Shown here: positions 16,464 through 25,516 of the stretch, in pieces
Layout: every line of letters starts with the position of its first letter
How positions within the stretch are numbered: the first letter of the stretch is position 1
DNA from: an uncultured Clostridia bacterium
GTDB taxonomy: Bacteria; Bacillota; Clostridia; Christensenellales; CAG-138
Direction: 5' to 3'
Length of the DNA stretch: 64,000 nucleotides
NCBI GenBank assembly: GCA_947168565.1
Contig: CAMVMM010000004.1
Location: 69,867 to 133,866, forward strand
The notes under the pieces: model-generated
Databases searched by the model: none
What the model saw: the letters and a program-made list of their open reading frames with translations, nothing else
What the model was told of the DNA's origin: nothing
Translations under genes and position numbers: made by a program

Positions 16464-17228
16464 TTGGATTACCGTGTTAGCATAAAACAATTCCAGGGGC
16501 CGCTGGACCTGCTGCTGCACCTTGTGGAAAAGGCGGAGGTCGATATTCGGGATATCTTTATCTCGGAGATCACAAACGAGTTCCTTGAATATGTTAAGCA
16601 GCTTGATGAGCCCGATCCGGATCAAACGAGCGAGTTTCTCACCGTTGCCGCAACGCTTGTATACGCCAAATCCCGCTCGCTCTTCCCGCCGGAGCCCAAG
16701 GCCGAGGAGGAGGACGAGGAGGACCCGGCAGAGCTGCTGGTGCGCAGGCTGCGCGAGTACAAGGCCTTTAAAGAGGCTTCCGAAACGATGCGCCGCCTCT
16801 ATGCCGAGGCTTCGCTGATGCGCACGAAGCAGCCGGAGGAATTTCCGCTGCCGCCCAAGGAAATAATTCTAAGGGATACCACGGTGGAGCGCCTTTTTGA
16901 AGCGATGCTCGCGGCGCTTGAGCGGGTGAAGGAGCCCGAAAAGCAGGAGCGCGTTCACGCCGTGCGAAGGGATGATTTCACCATTCGCTACTGCGCGGGG
17001 AGGATACGCTCAAGGCTGCGCACGAATCGAGGCAAAACCACCTTCCGCGAAATTATCGACGGCGCGGGCAAAATGGAGATAATCGTCACCTTCATGAGCC
17101 TGCTTGAGATGATATCCTCCGGGGAGATTCGCGTGGAGCAGAGCTCCTACTGCGGCGATATCGAAATTTTCGAGCAAAAGCTTGCAAAGGACGATGCGAA
17201 CCGCAGCTATATGGACGAATTGGATTGA
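16464..17228 (+). CDS. scpA: segregation and condensation protein A
   Basis: ScpA is the kleisin that bridges SMC heads and binds ScpB in the bacterial condensin complex. The protein has 254 residues and starts at TTG 16464, with GGAG about 10 bp upstream. The N terminus carries the kleisin signature FQGPLDLLLHLVEKAEVDI and ISEITNEFLEYV. An acidic stretch (EEEDEEDPAELL) lies near residue 80, and the C-terminal winged-helix segment (VTFMSLLEMISSGEI) contacts the SMC head. It is followed by scpB after 50 bp. Confidence 0.96.
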   Translation: MDYRVSIKQFQGPLDLLLHLVEKAEVDIRDIFISEITNEFLEYVKQLDEPDPDQTSEFLTVAATLVYAKSRSLFPPEPKAEEEDEEDPAELLVRRLREYKAFKEASETMRRLYAEASLMRTKQPEEFPLPPKEIILRDTTVERLFEAMLAALERVKEPEKQERVHAVRRDDFTIRYCAGRIRSRLRTNRGKTTFREIIDGAGKMEIIVTFMSLLEMISSGEIRVEQSSYCGDIEIFEQKLAKDDANRSYMDELD

Positions 17229-17278
17229 GAAGCGGTTTATACTGAAAAAACCGATGGATCGTTAAAAGATTTTTGCCT

Positions 17279-17824
17279 ATGGAAAAGAAAGAGATCTTCG
17301 GCGCGATAGAAAGCCTGATGTACGTTTCGGGCGAGCCGATAGGCTTTGCCGAGCTTCAAAGGGTGTTTGATCTGTCCGAGGCCGAGGTGAAGCAGGCTTT
17401 AAACGAAATGCTTGAGGGCATGATCGCGGAGGGAAGGGGGATCATCCCCTTTATTACCGAAAAAACCGTGCAGCTCGTCACAAATCCTGCGTACAACGCG
17501 CAGATCGTCAAGCTGCTTGCCCCGCCGGAGGAGCGGAGCATGAGCGATTCCATGATGGAAACGCTCTCCGTGATAGCCTACCGCCAGCCCGTCACAAGGG
17601 CGGATATAGAGTCCGTGCGCGGCGTGCGCTGCGAATACTCCGTGTCCCAGCTTCTCAAGCAGGGGCTGATATGCGAGCTTGGCAGGAAGGACTGCGTGGG
17701 CAGGCCCATGCTTTTTGGCACCACGGATGCGTTTTTGCGTAAGTTCGGGCTGCACAGCCTTGACGAGCTGCCGCCCATGCCGAGCGCGGAGGAGGAAGCC
17801 GAGGGCGAGATCGGCGTTGTGTAG
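17279..17824 (+). CDS. scpB: segregation and condensation protein B
   Basis: ScpB forms a dimer that binds the middle of ScpA. The protein has 181 residues from the ATG at 17279; a TTG two codons upstream is also possible and no strong Shine-Dalgarno site decides. The two winged-helix domains are recognisable (IESLMYVSGEPIGFAELQRV; TLSVIAYRQPVTRADIESVR) with the family motif GRPMLFGTTDAFLRKFGL near residue 145. The C terminus is acidic. Adjacent scpA and scpB in this order are typical of Firmicutes. Confidence 0.96.
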   Translation: MEKKEIFGAIESLMYVSGEPIGFAELQRVFDLSEAEVKQALNEMLEGMIAEGRGIIPFITEKTVQLVTNPAYNAQIVKLLAPPEERSMSDSMMETLSVIAYRQPVTRADIESVRGVRCEYSVSQLLKQGLICELGRKDCVGRPMLFGTTDAFLRKFGLHSLDELPPMPSAEEEAEGEIGVV

Positions 17825-17941
17825 CGGCGCCTTGATCTGCTCAAAACGCTTAAAACAGCCGCTTTTTCGCTGCGTGACCCGCCGATTTGGGATATAATTT
17901 GCCCTTTGGCGGCATTTTGGCGGAAAATCGGCCTCTGGTAC

Positions 17942-17970
17942 TTGAAAAATACCGATAAATGCTATAAAAT
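17942..17970 (+). promoter_or_regulatory. sigma-A type promoter for yloU-like/fakA-like/recG
   Basis: TTGAAA (17942-17947), 17-bp spacer, TAAAAT (17965-17970). A 6-bp stem-loop (CCACCG/CGGTGG, 17972-17988) lies just after it at or near the transcript start, 12 bp before the GGAGG of the next gene. Confidence 0.7.
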
Positions 17971-18015
17971 ACCACCGAAAGTCGGTGGAAACCAAATAAT
18001 ACGGAGGTGTTTACC

Positions 18016-18369
18016 ATGACTGCCACGATCAAAACCGATATCGGGCTTGTTTCTTTCGATGAAAACGTTCTGGCGAGCATAGCGGGCTATGCCGCCTGTG
18101 AAAACTACGGTATAGTTGCAATGAACAGCAAAACCGCGGGTGATTCCATCCGCCAGGCAATAGGCGGTGAAAATATCCGCCGCGGCGTTAAGATCACCAC
18201 CCTTGAGGACGACAGCGTTGATATAGACCTTTACGTCACCCTGCTTTACGGCATCTCGTTCCCCGCCGTTGCGGAAAACGCCATGAGCAACGTTAAATAC
18301 AGGGTGGAGGATCAGACCGGCATCAAGGTGCGCAAGGTCAATATCTTTGTTGAGGCGGTTCGCGTATAA
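18016..18369 (+). CDS. Asp23/Gls24 family protein (YloU-like)
   Basis: A small protein of 117 residues from the ATG at 18016, with GGAGG at 18003-18007. It carries the Asp23/Gls24 fold signature: GLVSFDENVLASIAGYAACE at the N terminus, IAMN/IVAMNSK-type segments, then VDIDLYVTLLYG and the end motif VRKVNIFVEAVRV. Members such as YloU lie beside the fatty-acid kinase gene yloV/fakA in Firmicutes. That holds here, with the DAK2-domain gene 27 bp downstream. Asp23 proteins are membrane-associated, stress-linked factors of unclear biochemical role. Confidence 0.93.
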   Translation: MTATIKTDIGLVSFDENVLASIAGYAACENYGIVAMNSKTAGDSIRQAIGGENIRRGVKITTLEDDSVDIDLYVTLLYGISFPAVAENAMSNVKYRVEDQTGIKVRKVNIFVEAVRV

Positions 18370-18396
18370 CGCGCTTCGCTCTTGGAGGAAAAGGAA

Positions 18397-20049
18397 TTGT
18401 TAGTTCGCAATATAGATGGGTCCATGTTCCGCGATATGCTTATGATGGGCGCGATGTGCCTTGAGAAAAATAAGCAATCCATAGACGCGATGAACGTTTT
18501 TCCGGTGCCGGACGGCGATACCGGAACCAATATGTCCATGACGATGCAGCGCGCCGTTCAGGAGCTGCAGGGCGTTAAAACGGATTCCGTGGATGCGCTC
18601 TCATCGGCGCTTGCCACCGGTGCGCTCAAGGGCGCAAGGGGCAACTCCGGCGTTATCCTTTCGCAGATATTCCGCGGCTTTGCCAAGGCGCTCAAGGGCG
18701 CGGACGATAAAATAACCGCGCAGATGCTCAGCGACGCGCTCACCGCCGGCACGGAGGCGGCGTATAAGGCCGTTATGAAGCCCAAGGAGGGCACCATGCT
18801 CACCGTGGCAAGGATGATGAGCGAAAGCGTTGCAAAGGCTGTCGCTTCCGGCGCGGACGCGCTGCGCGTGATCGATGTCATGCTTGAAAGCGGCGAAGAA
18901 GCGCTTAAAAAAACCCCCGAGCTGCTGCCCGTGCTCAAGGAGGCGGGCGTGCTCGATTCCGGCGGAATGGGTCTTTTAACGATCTACCGCGGCTTCAAAA
19001 TGGCGCTTGAGGGTCAGGAGCCGGGCGAGGATTTCGAGCTGCTTGTAAAATCAAACGCCGGCTCGGATTCGGATGAGGAAAACCGCGCCATCATCTCCGG
19101 CGAGGCCGAGGATATAGTCTTTGGCTACTGCACCGAGTTTTTCGTTATCAGGCTCAATGAAAAGGCAAACGATACCGAGGTCGCCAAATTCCGCGCAAAG
19201 CTCATGAGCCTTGGCGATTCCGTGGTCGTGGTGCATGACGACGGCATGATAAAGGTCCACGTTCACACGAACGATCCCGGCAAGGTGATCCAAAACGCGC
19301 TCCGTCTTGGCGAGGTGGACCGCATCAAAATCGAAAATATGCGCGAGCAGAACCGCGCCCTTATCGAGCAGCGCAAGGCGAATGAAAAGGAGCTCGGCGT
19401 GGTGGCGGTCAGCGCGGGCGAAGGCGTGGACGAGGTTTTGAAGAGCCTCGGAGTCGACGTTATCATCCACGGCGGTCAAACCATGAACCCCAGTGTGGAC
19501 GTTATCCTGAAGGCCGTCAAAAAGGCGAACGCACGAAACGTTATCATACTGCCGAACAACCCCAATATTATCCTTGCGGCCGAAAGCGCGGCGCAGTCCG
19601 CCGAGTGCAGGGTTTTCGTGGTCCCATCCAAAACCATCGTTTCGGGCATCACCGCGATGATCGGCTTCGATCCGGATGCGGACGCCAAAACAAACTGCGA
19701 CACGCTCACCGAGCTTCTTGACAACGTGCTCTCCGGCTCCGTGACCTATGCCGTTCGCAACACCTCCTACGAGGGCATGGAGATCCATGAGCACGACATA
19801 ATCGGTCTTATTGAAAATAAGATCGAGGTCACCGCCAAAACCGTGGACGAGGCTGCCGAGGAGCTTATTGAAAAGATGCTTAAAGAGCGCGGCGAGGATG
19901 CGATAGTTTCCATCTTCTACGGTGAGGACGTTGCCGCGAAGGACGCGCAGGCGCTCTGCGACAGGCTCGGCAAAAAGCATGAGGAAGCGGAGTTCGTGGT
20001 GCAGCACGGCGGTCAGCCGCTTTACTACTACTATATCGCCGTTGAATGA
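18397..20049 (+). CDS. DAK2-domain protein, fatty-acid kinase FakA-like (YloV)
   Basis: The protein has 550 residues from TTG 18397, preferred because GGAGG at 18384-18388 is well spaced; an in-frame TTG at 18382 would place that site inside the gene. The N-terminal DhaL/DAK2 kinase domain shows the metal/ATP motif NVFPVPDGDTGTNM and GARGNSGVILSQIFRGFA. A middle domain (YCTEFFVI) and a C-terminal domain (about 340-550, VIIHGGQTMNPS) complete the FakA architecture. FakA phosphorylates fatty acids bound to FakB; no fakB is in the window. The yloU-yloV-recG order matches Bacillus apart from the missing serine dehydratase genes. Confidence 0.93.
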   Translation: MLVRNIDGSMFRDMLMMGAMCLEKNKQSIDAMNVFPVPDGDTGTNMSMTMQRAVQELQGVKTDSVDALSSALATGALKGARGNSGVILSQIFRGFAKALKGADDKITAQMLSDALTAGTEAAYKAVMKPKEGTMLTVARMMSESVAKAVASGADALRVIDVMLESGEEALKKTPELLPVLKEAGVLDSGGMGLLTIYRGFKMALEGQEPGEDFELLVKSNAGSDSDEENRAIISGEAEDIVFGYCTEFFVIRLNEKANDTEVAKFRAKLMSLGDSVVVVHDDGMIKVHVHTNDPGKVIQNALRLGEVDRIKIENMREQNRALIEQRKANEKELGVVAVSAGEGVDEVLKSLGVDVIIHGGQTMNPSVDVILKAVKKANARNVIILPNNPNIILAAESAAQSAECRVFVVPSKTIVSGITAMIGFDPDADAKTNCDTLTELLDNVLSGSVTYAVRNTSYEGMEIHEHDIIGLIENKIEVTAKTVDEAAEELIEKMLKERGEDAIVSIFYGEDVAAKDAQALCDRLGKKHEEAEFVVQHGGQPLYYYYIAVE

Positions 20050-20126
20050 TCCGTTCCGGCGCGGCAAAAAGCCGGCGCCGCTTCGGTTCGGAATAGCTTC
20101 GGCAAATCTGCGATACTAAAGCTGTT

Positions 20127-22142
20127 GTGGAAAAAAGCACGGATCTTATCAAAATAAAAGGCATCGGCCCCGGGCGCATCAAGCATTTTGCCCGCCTGGG
20201 GCTTTTTTCGTTGCAGGATCTCGCCTCCTTCCTTCCAAGAAGCTATCTGGATTATTCAAGGCCCGTGAAGATATGCGATGCGGAGGACGGCGAAACCGCC
20301 GCGATAAGGGCGCTGTTCATCGGCCCCGTGAAAACCTTCCGCGCCAAATCGGGGCTCACCGTCACCAACGTTTCGATCGGGGATGAAACCGGCAATATCA
20401 CCGCTGCATGGTTCAATCAGCCCTATATTTCGCGCTCCGTACCCTCCGAAGCGGGCGGCTACGCGCTCGGCACGGTGGATAGGCGAAACGGCGCGCGGCT
20501 GCTTCGCGCAAGCTTTTCAAAGGAGCTTCCGGGCATCATCCCCGTTTACCCTCTCACAAGCGGGCTGACGCAAAGCGTGGTTAGAAACGCCGTTCGCGCC
20601 GCGCTCGATATTTGCCTTGATTCGGTTTCGGAAACGCTTCCCGAGCAGATAAGAGCGGAGTACGGGCTTATACCGCTCAAAACGGCTATGGAAACCGTGC
20701 ATTTTCCTAAAAACGCGCAGGAGCTTGCCGCCGCGCGAAGAAGGCTCGCGTTTGAGGATGCGGCGGTGCTGACGATAGTGCTTGAAAAGCTTCGTCAAAA
20801 TAAAAAGGCGCAGAAGGGGATAAGCTTCAATACCTCCGGCATTTTGGATGATTTTTTAAAGCTGCTGCCGTTTGAGCCCACGAGCGCGCAGTATTCCGTG
20901 ATGAACGAGATAGCGCTCGATATGGCGTCGCCGCAGCCTATGAGCAGGCTGATACAGGGCGACGTGGGCTCAGGCAAAACCGCGCTTGCGCTGTATGCCA
21001 TGTTCATCGCCGCAAAAAACGGCGCGCAGTCCGTGCTGATGGCGCCAACGGAGATACTTGCGGAGCAGCATTATATCCAGCTCAAGCGCTTTTTCGGTGA
21101 AAGGGCGGCAATTCTGAAAGGACACATGAGCGCTCCGGTGAAGCGGCAGGTGCTCAAGGGAATTGCGGACGGCAGCATAATCGCCGTCACGGGCACGCAC
21201 GCGCTTATCGAGGGCAAGGTGGAGTTTAAAAGGCTCGGCTTGGTGATAACCGATGAGCAGCACCGCTTCGGCGTGCGCCAGCGAGCGGAGATAGGCAAAA
21301 AGGCTGAATCGCCCGATACCATCATTATGAGCGCCACACCCATTCCGAGAACGCTTTCGCTCATACTCTACGGCGATCTGGACGTGTCGCTCGTCAAGGG
21401 CATGCCGCCGGGCAGAAAACCGGTCACAACTCGCCTCGTGCCGGGTGAAAAGCGCATAGCGATGTATCGCTACATTGAAAATAAGATAAAATCTGAGCGC
21501 ATACAGTGCTACGTTGTCTGCCCCATGATCGAGGAAAACGACGACCTTGAGCGCGTCCGCTCGGCGGAAACGCTGTTTGAGGAGCTGAAAAGCAATCTTT
21601 CCGTGCGCGTTGCCCTCGTTCACGGCAGGCTGAAAAGCGCCGAGAAGGACGCCGTGATGGAGGCTTTTCGCACGGGGGAAACGGATATTCTCGTTTCAAC
21701 CACCGTGATCGAGGTGGGCGTGGACGTGCCGAATGCCTGCGTCATGGTGATAGAATCGGCGGAGCGCTTCGGACTTGCGCAGCTTCACCAGCTTCGCGGC
21801 AGGGTCGGGCGCGGGGATAAGCAGAGCGAATGCTATCTTTTGACCGAAAGCCGCTCCAAGTCGTCGGTTTCCCGCCTGAAAACCCTTACCGAAACGAGCG
21901 ACGGCTTTGAAATAGCGGAAAAGGATCTTGAAGCGCGCGGCCCGGGCGAGCTTATCGGAATGCGGCAGCACGGCATAAGCGAATTCGGTGCGGCGGCGCT
22001 TGCCTCCGATATTGAAACGCTGAAGCAGGCACGGGACTGCGCAAGGAAGCTGCTTGCCATGCCTCCCGAAAAGAGCGAACGGCTTATTGAAAAGGCGATG
22101 CGTAAATATGAAAGATCGCTTGAGGATATAGTGATAAACTGA
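20127..22142 (+). CDS. recG: ATP-dependent DNA helicase RecG
   Basis: RecG remodels stalled forks and Holliday junctions. The protein has 671 residues and starts at GTG 20127 with a weak ribosome-binding site. It has an N-terminal wedge/OB domain (about 55-150, IGDETGNITAAWFNQPY), Walker A QGDVGSGKT near residue 278, the DExH box DEQHRFGVRQR, SATPIPRTL, and the helicase C-domain motifs STTVIEVGVDVPNA and QLRGRVGRG. Length is close to the usual 680-690. It follows the fakA-like gene by 77 bp and is the last gene before a strong terminator. Confidence 0.97.
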   Translation: MEKSTDLIKIKGIGPGRIKHFARLGLFSLQDLASFLPRSYLDYSRPVKICDAEDGETAAIRALFIGPVKTFRAKSGLTVTNVSIGDETGNITAAWFNQPYISRSVPSEAGGYALGTVDRRNGARLLRASFSKELPGIIPVYPLTSGLTQSVVRNAVRAALDICLDSVSETLPEQIRAEYGLIPLKTAMETVHFPKNAQELAAARRRLAFEDAAVLTIVLEKLRQNKKAQKGISFNTSGILDDFLKLLPFEPTSAQYSVMNEIALDMASPQPMSRLIQGDVGSGKTALALYAMFIAAKNGAQSVLMAPTEILAEQHYIQLKRFFGERAAILKGHMSAPVKRQVLKGIADGSIIAVTGTHALIEGKVEFKRLGLVITDEQHRFGVRQRAEIGKKAESPDTIIMSATPIPRTLSLILYGDLDVSLVKGMPPGRKPVTTRLVPGEKRIAMYRYIENKIKSERIQCYVVCPMIEENDDLERVRSAETLFEELKSNLSVRVALVHGRLKSAEKDAVMEAFRTGETDILVSTTVIEVGVDVPNACVMVIESAERFGLAQLHQLRGRVGRGDKQSECYLLTESRSKSSVSRLKTLTETSDGFEIAEKDLEARGPGELIGMRQHGISEFGAAALASDIETLKQARDCARKLLAMPPEKSERLIEKAMRKYERSLEDIVIN

Positions 22143-22180
22143 AAGCATGGAGCCGCTTTTTCATCCCTTTTTCCTTAATG

Positions 22181-22216
22181 CTCAAACGGAAACGGAAACT
22201 CAAACGGAAACGGAAT
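22181..22216. repeat. 18-bp direct repeat, two copies
   Basis: CTCAAACGGAAACGGAAA and its near copy (17 of 18) occupy 22181-22198 and 22199-22216, between the recG stop codon and its terminator. Confidence 0.8.
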
Positions 22217-22231
22217 ACTCAAGCCCTTCAC

Positions 22232-22257
22232 GCGGCGGCGCACCCGCCGCTTTTTTT
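22232..22257 (+). terminator. rho-independent terminator of the recG operon
   Basis: A 7-bp GC stem (GCGGCGG at 22232-22238, CCGCCGC at 22244-22250) is followed by seven T residues. Confidence 0.9.
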
Positions 22258-22526
22258 CGAGCGGCGGTCAAAAGCTGCAAATAATCAATTTTCCGTATCG
22301 AAAATGCAAGATTTTACCGCTCATACATTCAACAAAAACGGACAAATTAAGCTTGCACGGCGAAAAAGCGCTTTTGCTCAAAAAGGTTTAAAGCGAGCTT
22401 GCTTTTTTATTAAAAGGAAACCTTGCCCGATCGGGCGGCGCCGCTTCGCCGGTAATGATACCCCGTGCTTTCCCTTTGCGCTCTTGCCCCGGGAAAGCGC
22501 GGGCATAAAGAACGGAGGTGAAAAAT
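22258..22526 (+). other. non-coding leader region of the spore protein gene
   Basis: No gene is seen here. The stretch holds a 12-bp palindrome (GCCCGATCGGGC, 22425-22436) and the GGAGGTG ribosome-binding site of the spore protein gene at its end. A forespore (sigma-G) promoter is expected but no convincing match to its -35 and -10 boxes could be read. Confidence 0.5.
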
Positions 22527-22727
22527 ATGTCAAGCAGGAACAACAGGCTTACGGTTCCCGAATCGCGCGGCGCGCTGGAGCAGTTCAAAAACGAAGTGGC
22601 TTCTTCGATGAATATCGAGCTCAAGCAGGGCTACAACGGCGATATTTCCGCCCGTGACGCGGGCCGTGTCGGCGGTCAGATGGTTAAGCGTATGATAGAG
22701 TACGCCGAAAGCAATATGCAGAGATAA
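22527..22727 (+). CDS. alpha/beta-type small acid-soluble spore protein
   Basis: A spore DNA-coating protein of 66 residues. Both family signatures are present: the protease cleavage region FKNEVASSMNIELK (germination protease cuts after the Glu in this type of motif) and GYNGDISARDAGRVGGQMVK with the C-terminal MIEYAE. Start is ATG 22527 behind GGAGGTG; an earlier in-frame GTG is part of the ribosome-binding site. It lies 81 bp upstream of a paralogue. Presence implies endospore formation. Confidence 0.95.
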   Translation: MSSRNNRLTVPESRGALEQFKNEVASSMNIELKQGYNGDISARDAGRVGGQMVKRMIEYAESNMQR

Positions 22728-22808
22728 GCCTGAAGCGGGTAATGATGCTTCATTCACCGCGATGAGTGATTTTCCTTCGGGAATAATATAAATTTAAGGA
22801 GTTATACC

Positions 22809-23084
22809 ATGAACGGCATGAACAATATGAACGGCATGAATTCCGCCGGCAGCGGCAATTCCGGCTATTCCAACGGCAGCTCTTCCTCCGGAACGAGCAG
22901 GGAGATGAAGCAGAGGCTTGCGGGCTTTAAAAACGAGGTCGCTTCCTCCATGAATATCAACCTTCAGCAGGGCTACAACGGCGACATCACCGCGCGTGAA
23001 GCGGGTCGCATCGGCGGTCAGATGGTGAAGAGGATGATAGAGTACGCCGAGCGCAACATGAACGGCGGCAGCATGATGAACTAA
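22809..23084 (+). CDS. alpha/beta-type small acid-soluble spore protein, Asn/Ser/Met-rich N terminus
   Basis: A paralogue of the preceding spore protein, 91 residues. The C-terminal 55 residues match it almost residue for residue (FKNEVASSMNINLQQGYNGD, then GRIGGQMVKRMIEYAE). The first 35 residues are a low-complexity Asn/Gly/Met/Ser extension, unlike the compact N terminus of the first. Start is ATG 22809 behind AAGGAG. The tandem arrangement suggests duplication. The C terminus has a short Asn/Gly/Met tail. Confidence 0.95.
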   Translation: MNGMNNMNGMNSAGSGNSGYSNGSSSSGTSREMKQRLAGFKNEVASSMNINLQQGYNGDITAREAGRIGGQMVKRMIEYAERNMNGGSMMN

Positions 23085-23191
23085 TACTATCGGATAGTAT
23101 AATACTTCATTTCCGGGCAGTGGCACGGCCTGCGTGCCGCCGATACGATTTCGGATAGGTCCGAAAGTCGGCATTTCGCCCAAAGTCATCT

Positions 23192-23236
23192 AAAAAGGGA
23201 TCCCTGCTCCCGCTTTTCGGGGGTGGGGATCCTTTT
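23192..23236. terminator. bidirectional terminator between spore protein and thioesterase genes
   Basis: Imperfect inverted repeat AAAAGGGATCCC (23193-23204) / GGGGATCCTTTT (23225-23236). A T run follows on both strands, serving the plus-strand spore protein genes and the minus-strand thioesterase gene. Confidence 0.8.
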
Positions 23237-23310
23237 GATCCGCTATATGCTCTGATCCGCTATCCGTTTTAATTCGCAGCCGTATAGGAAGAACGGAGCG
23301 CGGCAAGCCG

Positions 23311-23754
23311 TCAGCAGCCGTCGCCGCCGCAGTTTTGTTCGCAGCTTTGATCGCCCTTTTGCTCAAGCGCCCTTGCTTTTTCGCTCACCTTGCCCATGAA
23401 TCTTGCGTTATCTATTATGAAGCGCTCATGCACGCCGCTGCCGATCTCACCAAAATCATCGCAGGCTCGCACCTTGAAAACCAGCCTGCGCTTATCCACC
23501 TCTATAAGCTCGCTTTCGCAGGTGATGGTGCTGCCGATGGGCGAGGGGGAAAGATGCTTGCAGTTTATAAAGCTGCCCACCGTGCCAAAGCCCGATTCAA
23601 GCTCCGGCTGAACGCTGTCCGAGCAGGTGTATTCCATCAGCGCAACGAGCGCGGGCGTGGCGAAAACCGGCAGCAGCCCGCTCAAAAGATGCTCTGCGGT
23701 GTATTCCTCGGTAACTTTGGCGCTCTTTACGCCCCTGATGCCGACCTGTATCAT
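23311..23754 (-). CDS. hot-dog thioesterase family protein (FlK-like)
   Basis: The protein has 147 residues from the ATG at 23754, behind AAGGAGGT. It resembles the FlK-type thioesterase family: a conserved TPALVALMEYTC helix region with Thr and Glu, GTVGSFINCKHLSP, and a His in GSGVHERFIID. Such proteins hydrolyse small acyl-CoA thioesters; the substrate here is unknown. The tail after residue 130 is unusual for the family, ending in a Cys-rich string (CEQNCGGDGC). It is monocistronic, with a promoter at 23807-23835 and a terminator at 23192-23236. Confidence 0.82.
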   Translation of the reverse strand: MIQVGIRGVKSAKVTEEYTAEHLLSGLLPVFATPALVALMEYTCSDSVQPELESGFGTVGSFINCKHLSPSPIGSTITCESELIEVDKRRLVFKVRACDDFGEIGSGVHERFIIDNARFMGKVSEKARALEQKGDQSCEQNCGGDGC

Positions 23755-23806
23755 AAGTTGACCTCCTTTTTGCGCTTTGTATGGCTCGATCATCCAAGCC
23801 GACTTT

Positions 23807-23835
23807 ATTATACAGAAGCCGCGCCGCTTTGTAAA
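23807..23835 (-). promoter_or_regulatory. sigma-A type promoter for the thioesterase gene
   Basis: Minus strand TTTACA (23835-23830), 17-bp spacer, TATAAT (23812-23807). The gap 23755-24081 also holds the divergent promoter at 23898. Confidence 0.75.
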
Positions 23836-23897
23836 CCTTTGCGATGGGAAAAAACGCTTTCTCTCAAAGCAAGGCTTCGGTTTTGACGCGCAGCCGA

Positions 23898-23926
23898 TTG
23901 ATTGTTTTCATATACCGTGATATAAT
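23898..23926 (+). promoter_or_regulatory. sigma-A type promoter for the aldehyde dehydrogenase gene
   Basis: TTGATT (23898-23903), 17-bp spacer, TATAAT (23921-23926), about 155 bp upstream of the start codon. The 24 kb leader between them shows no clear riboswitch fold by eye. Confidence 0.7.
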
Positions 23927-24081
23927 CGGCTCATCAAAAGAGCGGGGTTTTGCTTCGCATTGGGTGATGCTGCGTCATTTTGTTTTATGGGAATGGGGCG
24001 CCGCAGGCCGTTCGCCGCCGTAAGCCTGCCGCGACGGCGAGCTGATCACCATATTACTGCATATAAAAAGAGGTGAACGAT

Positions 24082-25500
24082 ATGCTTCACACAAGGGAAA
24101 GCATCCACGCATTGGTGGAGAAGCAGCGCGAATACTTCCGCACGGGCGAAACGCTGAATGTGGCCTGGCGCATTTCTCAGCTAAAAAAGCTGAAGCAGGC
24201 AGTGATGGAAAATAAGCAACTTCTTTCGAACGCCCTGTATGAGGATCTTGGCAAAAGCGAGGTGGAGGCCTATCTTTGCGATATAGGCCCCGTGATAGTG
24301 GAGATAAACGAGATCATCCGCGGCCTCAAGCGCTGGGCGCGTCCCGAAAGGCATTTCAGCGGGCTCATGTGCTTTCCAAGCGTTAAAACCACGGTATACA
24401 AGCTGCCCTACGGCGTTTCGCTGATAATAAGCCCCTTCAATTTTCCCGTGCTGCTCACGCTCGGCGTGCTCGCCGCGTCCATCTGCGGCGGAAACACGGC
24501 GGTTATCAAAACAAGCTCCAAGTCAGCAGCAACCACAAGGGTGCTGAAAAAGCTTATTTCGGAAACCTTTCCGGAGGAATACGCCGCCGTTGTGGATGGC
24601 GGGCACGATGCGGCGGATCTGTGTCTGGCGGAAAGGTTCGATAAAATTTTCTACACCGGCTCGCCCTCGGTTGCAAAGCATGTGCTCGATTGTGCGGCAA
24701 GGAACCTCACGCCCGTGGCGCTGGAGCTTGGCGGGGAAACGGGGAACTGGTGCGTTGTCAGAAAGGATGCCGACCTTCGGGACGCGGCGCGGAAGATCGC
24801 CTTCTTCAAGCTTTGCAACGCGGGGCAGATCTGCATAAATATCAATCAAATCGCCGTTGCCGAGGAGATCGCGGAAAGCTTCATTTCGGCTCTAAAGGCG
24901 GAATTCGTGTGCCAGATCGGTGAAAGCGCCTGCCAAAATCCTGATTATCCCAAGCTTATCACCGAAAAGGTCTATGATAAATGCGAGCGCATCGCCTCCG
25001 AATACGCGGAAAGGATCGTTTTCGGCGGCAAAGGGGATAGGGCCTGCCGCCGCTTTGAGCCGACGATCATCTACCCGGTGGATGAAAACGAGGATATAGT
25101 GCTGCACGAGCTTTTCTGCCCCATACTGCCGATAGTGCCGTTTAAGGATGCGGAGGCGGAAAGGGTGATGGATATGATAGCGCGGCGCGAGCATCCGCTT
25201 TCGATGTATCTTTTCACTTCCGATAAAAACTGGGCGAATAAGGTTATGAGCACCCATCAGTTCGGCGGCGGCTGCATAAACGAGGTGTGCATCCATCTTA
25301 TGGTGAAGGGCGTTCCTTTCAACGGCACCGGGCATTCCGGAATGGGCGCGTACCACGGCGAATGGGGCTTCCGCGAATTCACCCATCCGCAAACCGTGCT
25401 CACGGGCAGCAGGCGCTTCAATCTGCCGCTGCGGGAGCATCCGTATTCCGGAAAGGCGGGGGAGAGAAAGCTGAAAATACTGAAATGGTTTGAAAGATAG
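24082..25500 (+). CDS. aldehyde dehydrogenase family protein
   Basis: The protein has 472 residues from the ATG at 24082; an upstream in-frame GTG is part of the ribosome-binding site AGAGGTG. The ALDH3-like fold is clear: Asn of SPFNFPVLLTL, Lys of VIKTSSKSAA, catalytic Glu in ELGGE and catalytic Cys in NAGQICIN. Two normally strict motifs differ. ELGGK reads ELGGETGNW, and the EIFGP element reads ELFCPILP. It should oxidise an aldehyde with NAD(P), but the changes make the substrate class uncertain. Transcribed alone. Confidence 0.88.
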   Translation: MLHTRESIHALVEKQREYFRTGETLNVAWRISQLKKLKQAVMENKQLLSNALYEDLGKSEVEAYLCDIGPVIVEINEIIRGLKRWARPERHFSGLMCFPSVKTTVYKLPYGVSLIISPFNFPVLLTLGVLAASICGGNTAVIKTSSKSAATTRVLKKLISETFPEEYAAVVDGGHDAADLCLAERFDKIFYTGSPSVAKHVLDCAARNLTPVALELGGETGNWCVVRKDADLRDAARKIAFFKLCNAGQICININQIAVAEEIAESFISALKAEFVCQIGESACQNPDYPKLITEKVYDKCERIASEYAERIVFGGKGDRACRRFEPTIIYPVDENEDIVLHELFCPILPIVPFKDAEAERVMDMIARREHPLSMYLFTSDKNWANKVMSTHQFGGGCINEVCIHLMVKGVPFNGTGHSGMGAYHGEWGFREFTHPQTVLTGSRRFNLPLREHPYSGKAGERKLKILKWFER

Positions 25501-25516
25501 AAAAAACGGTTTTGGA

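Noticed and set aside
22380-22808. Sigma-G promoters ahead of the two spore protein genes
   Set aside because: Expected from biology, but no pair of boxes with acceptable match and spacing could be read, so none is annotated.
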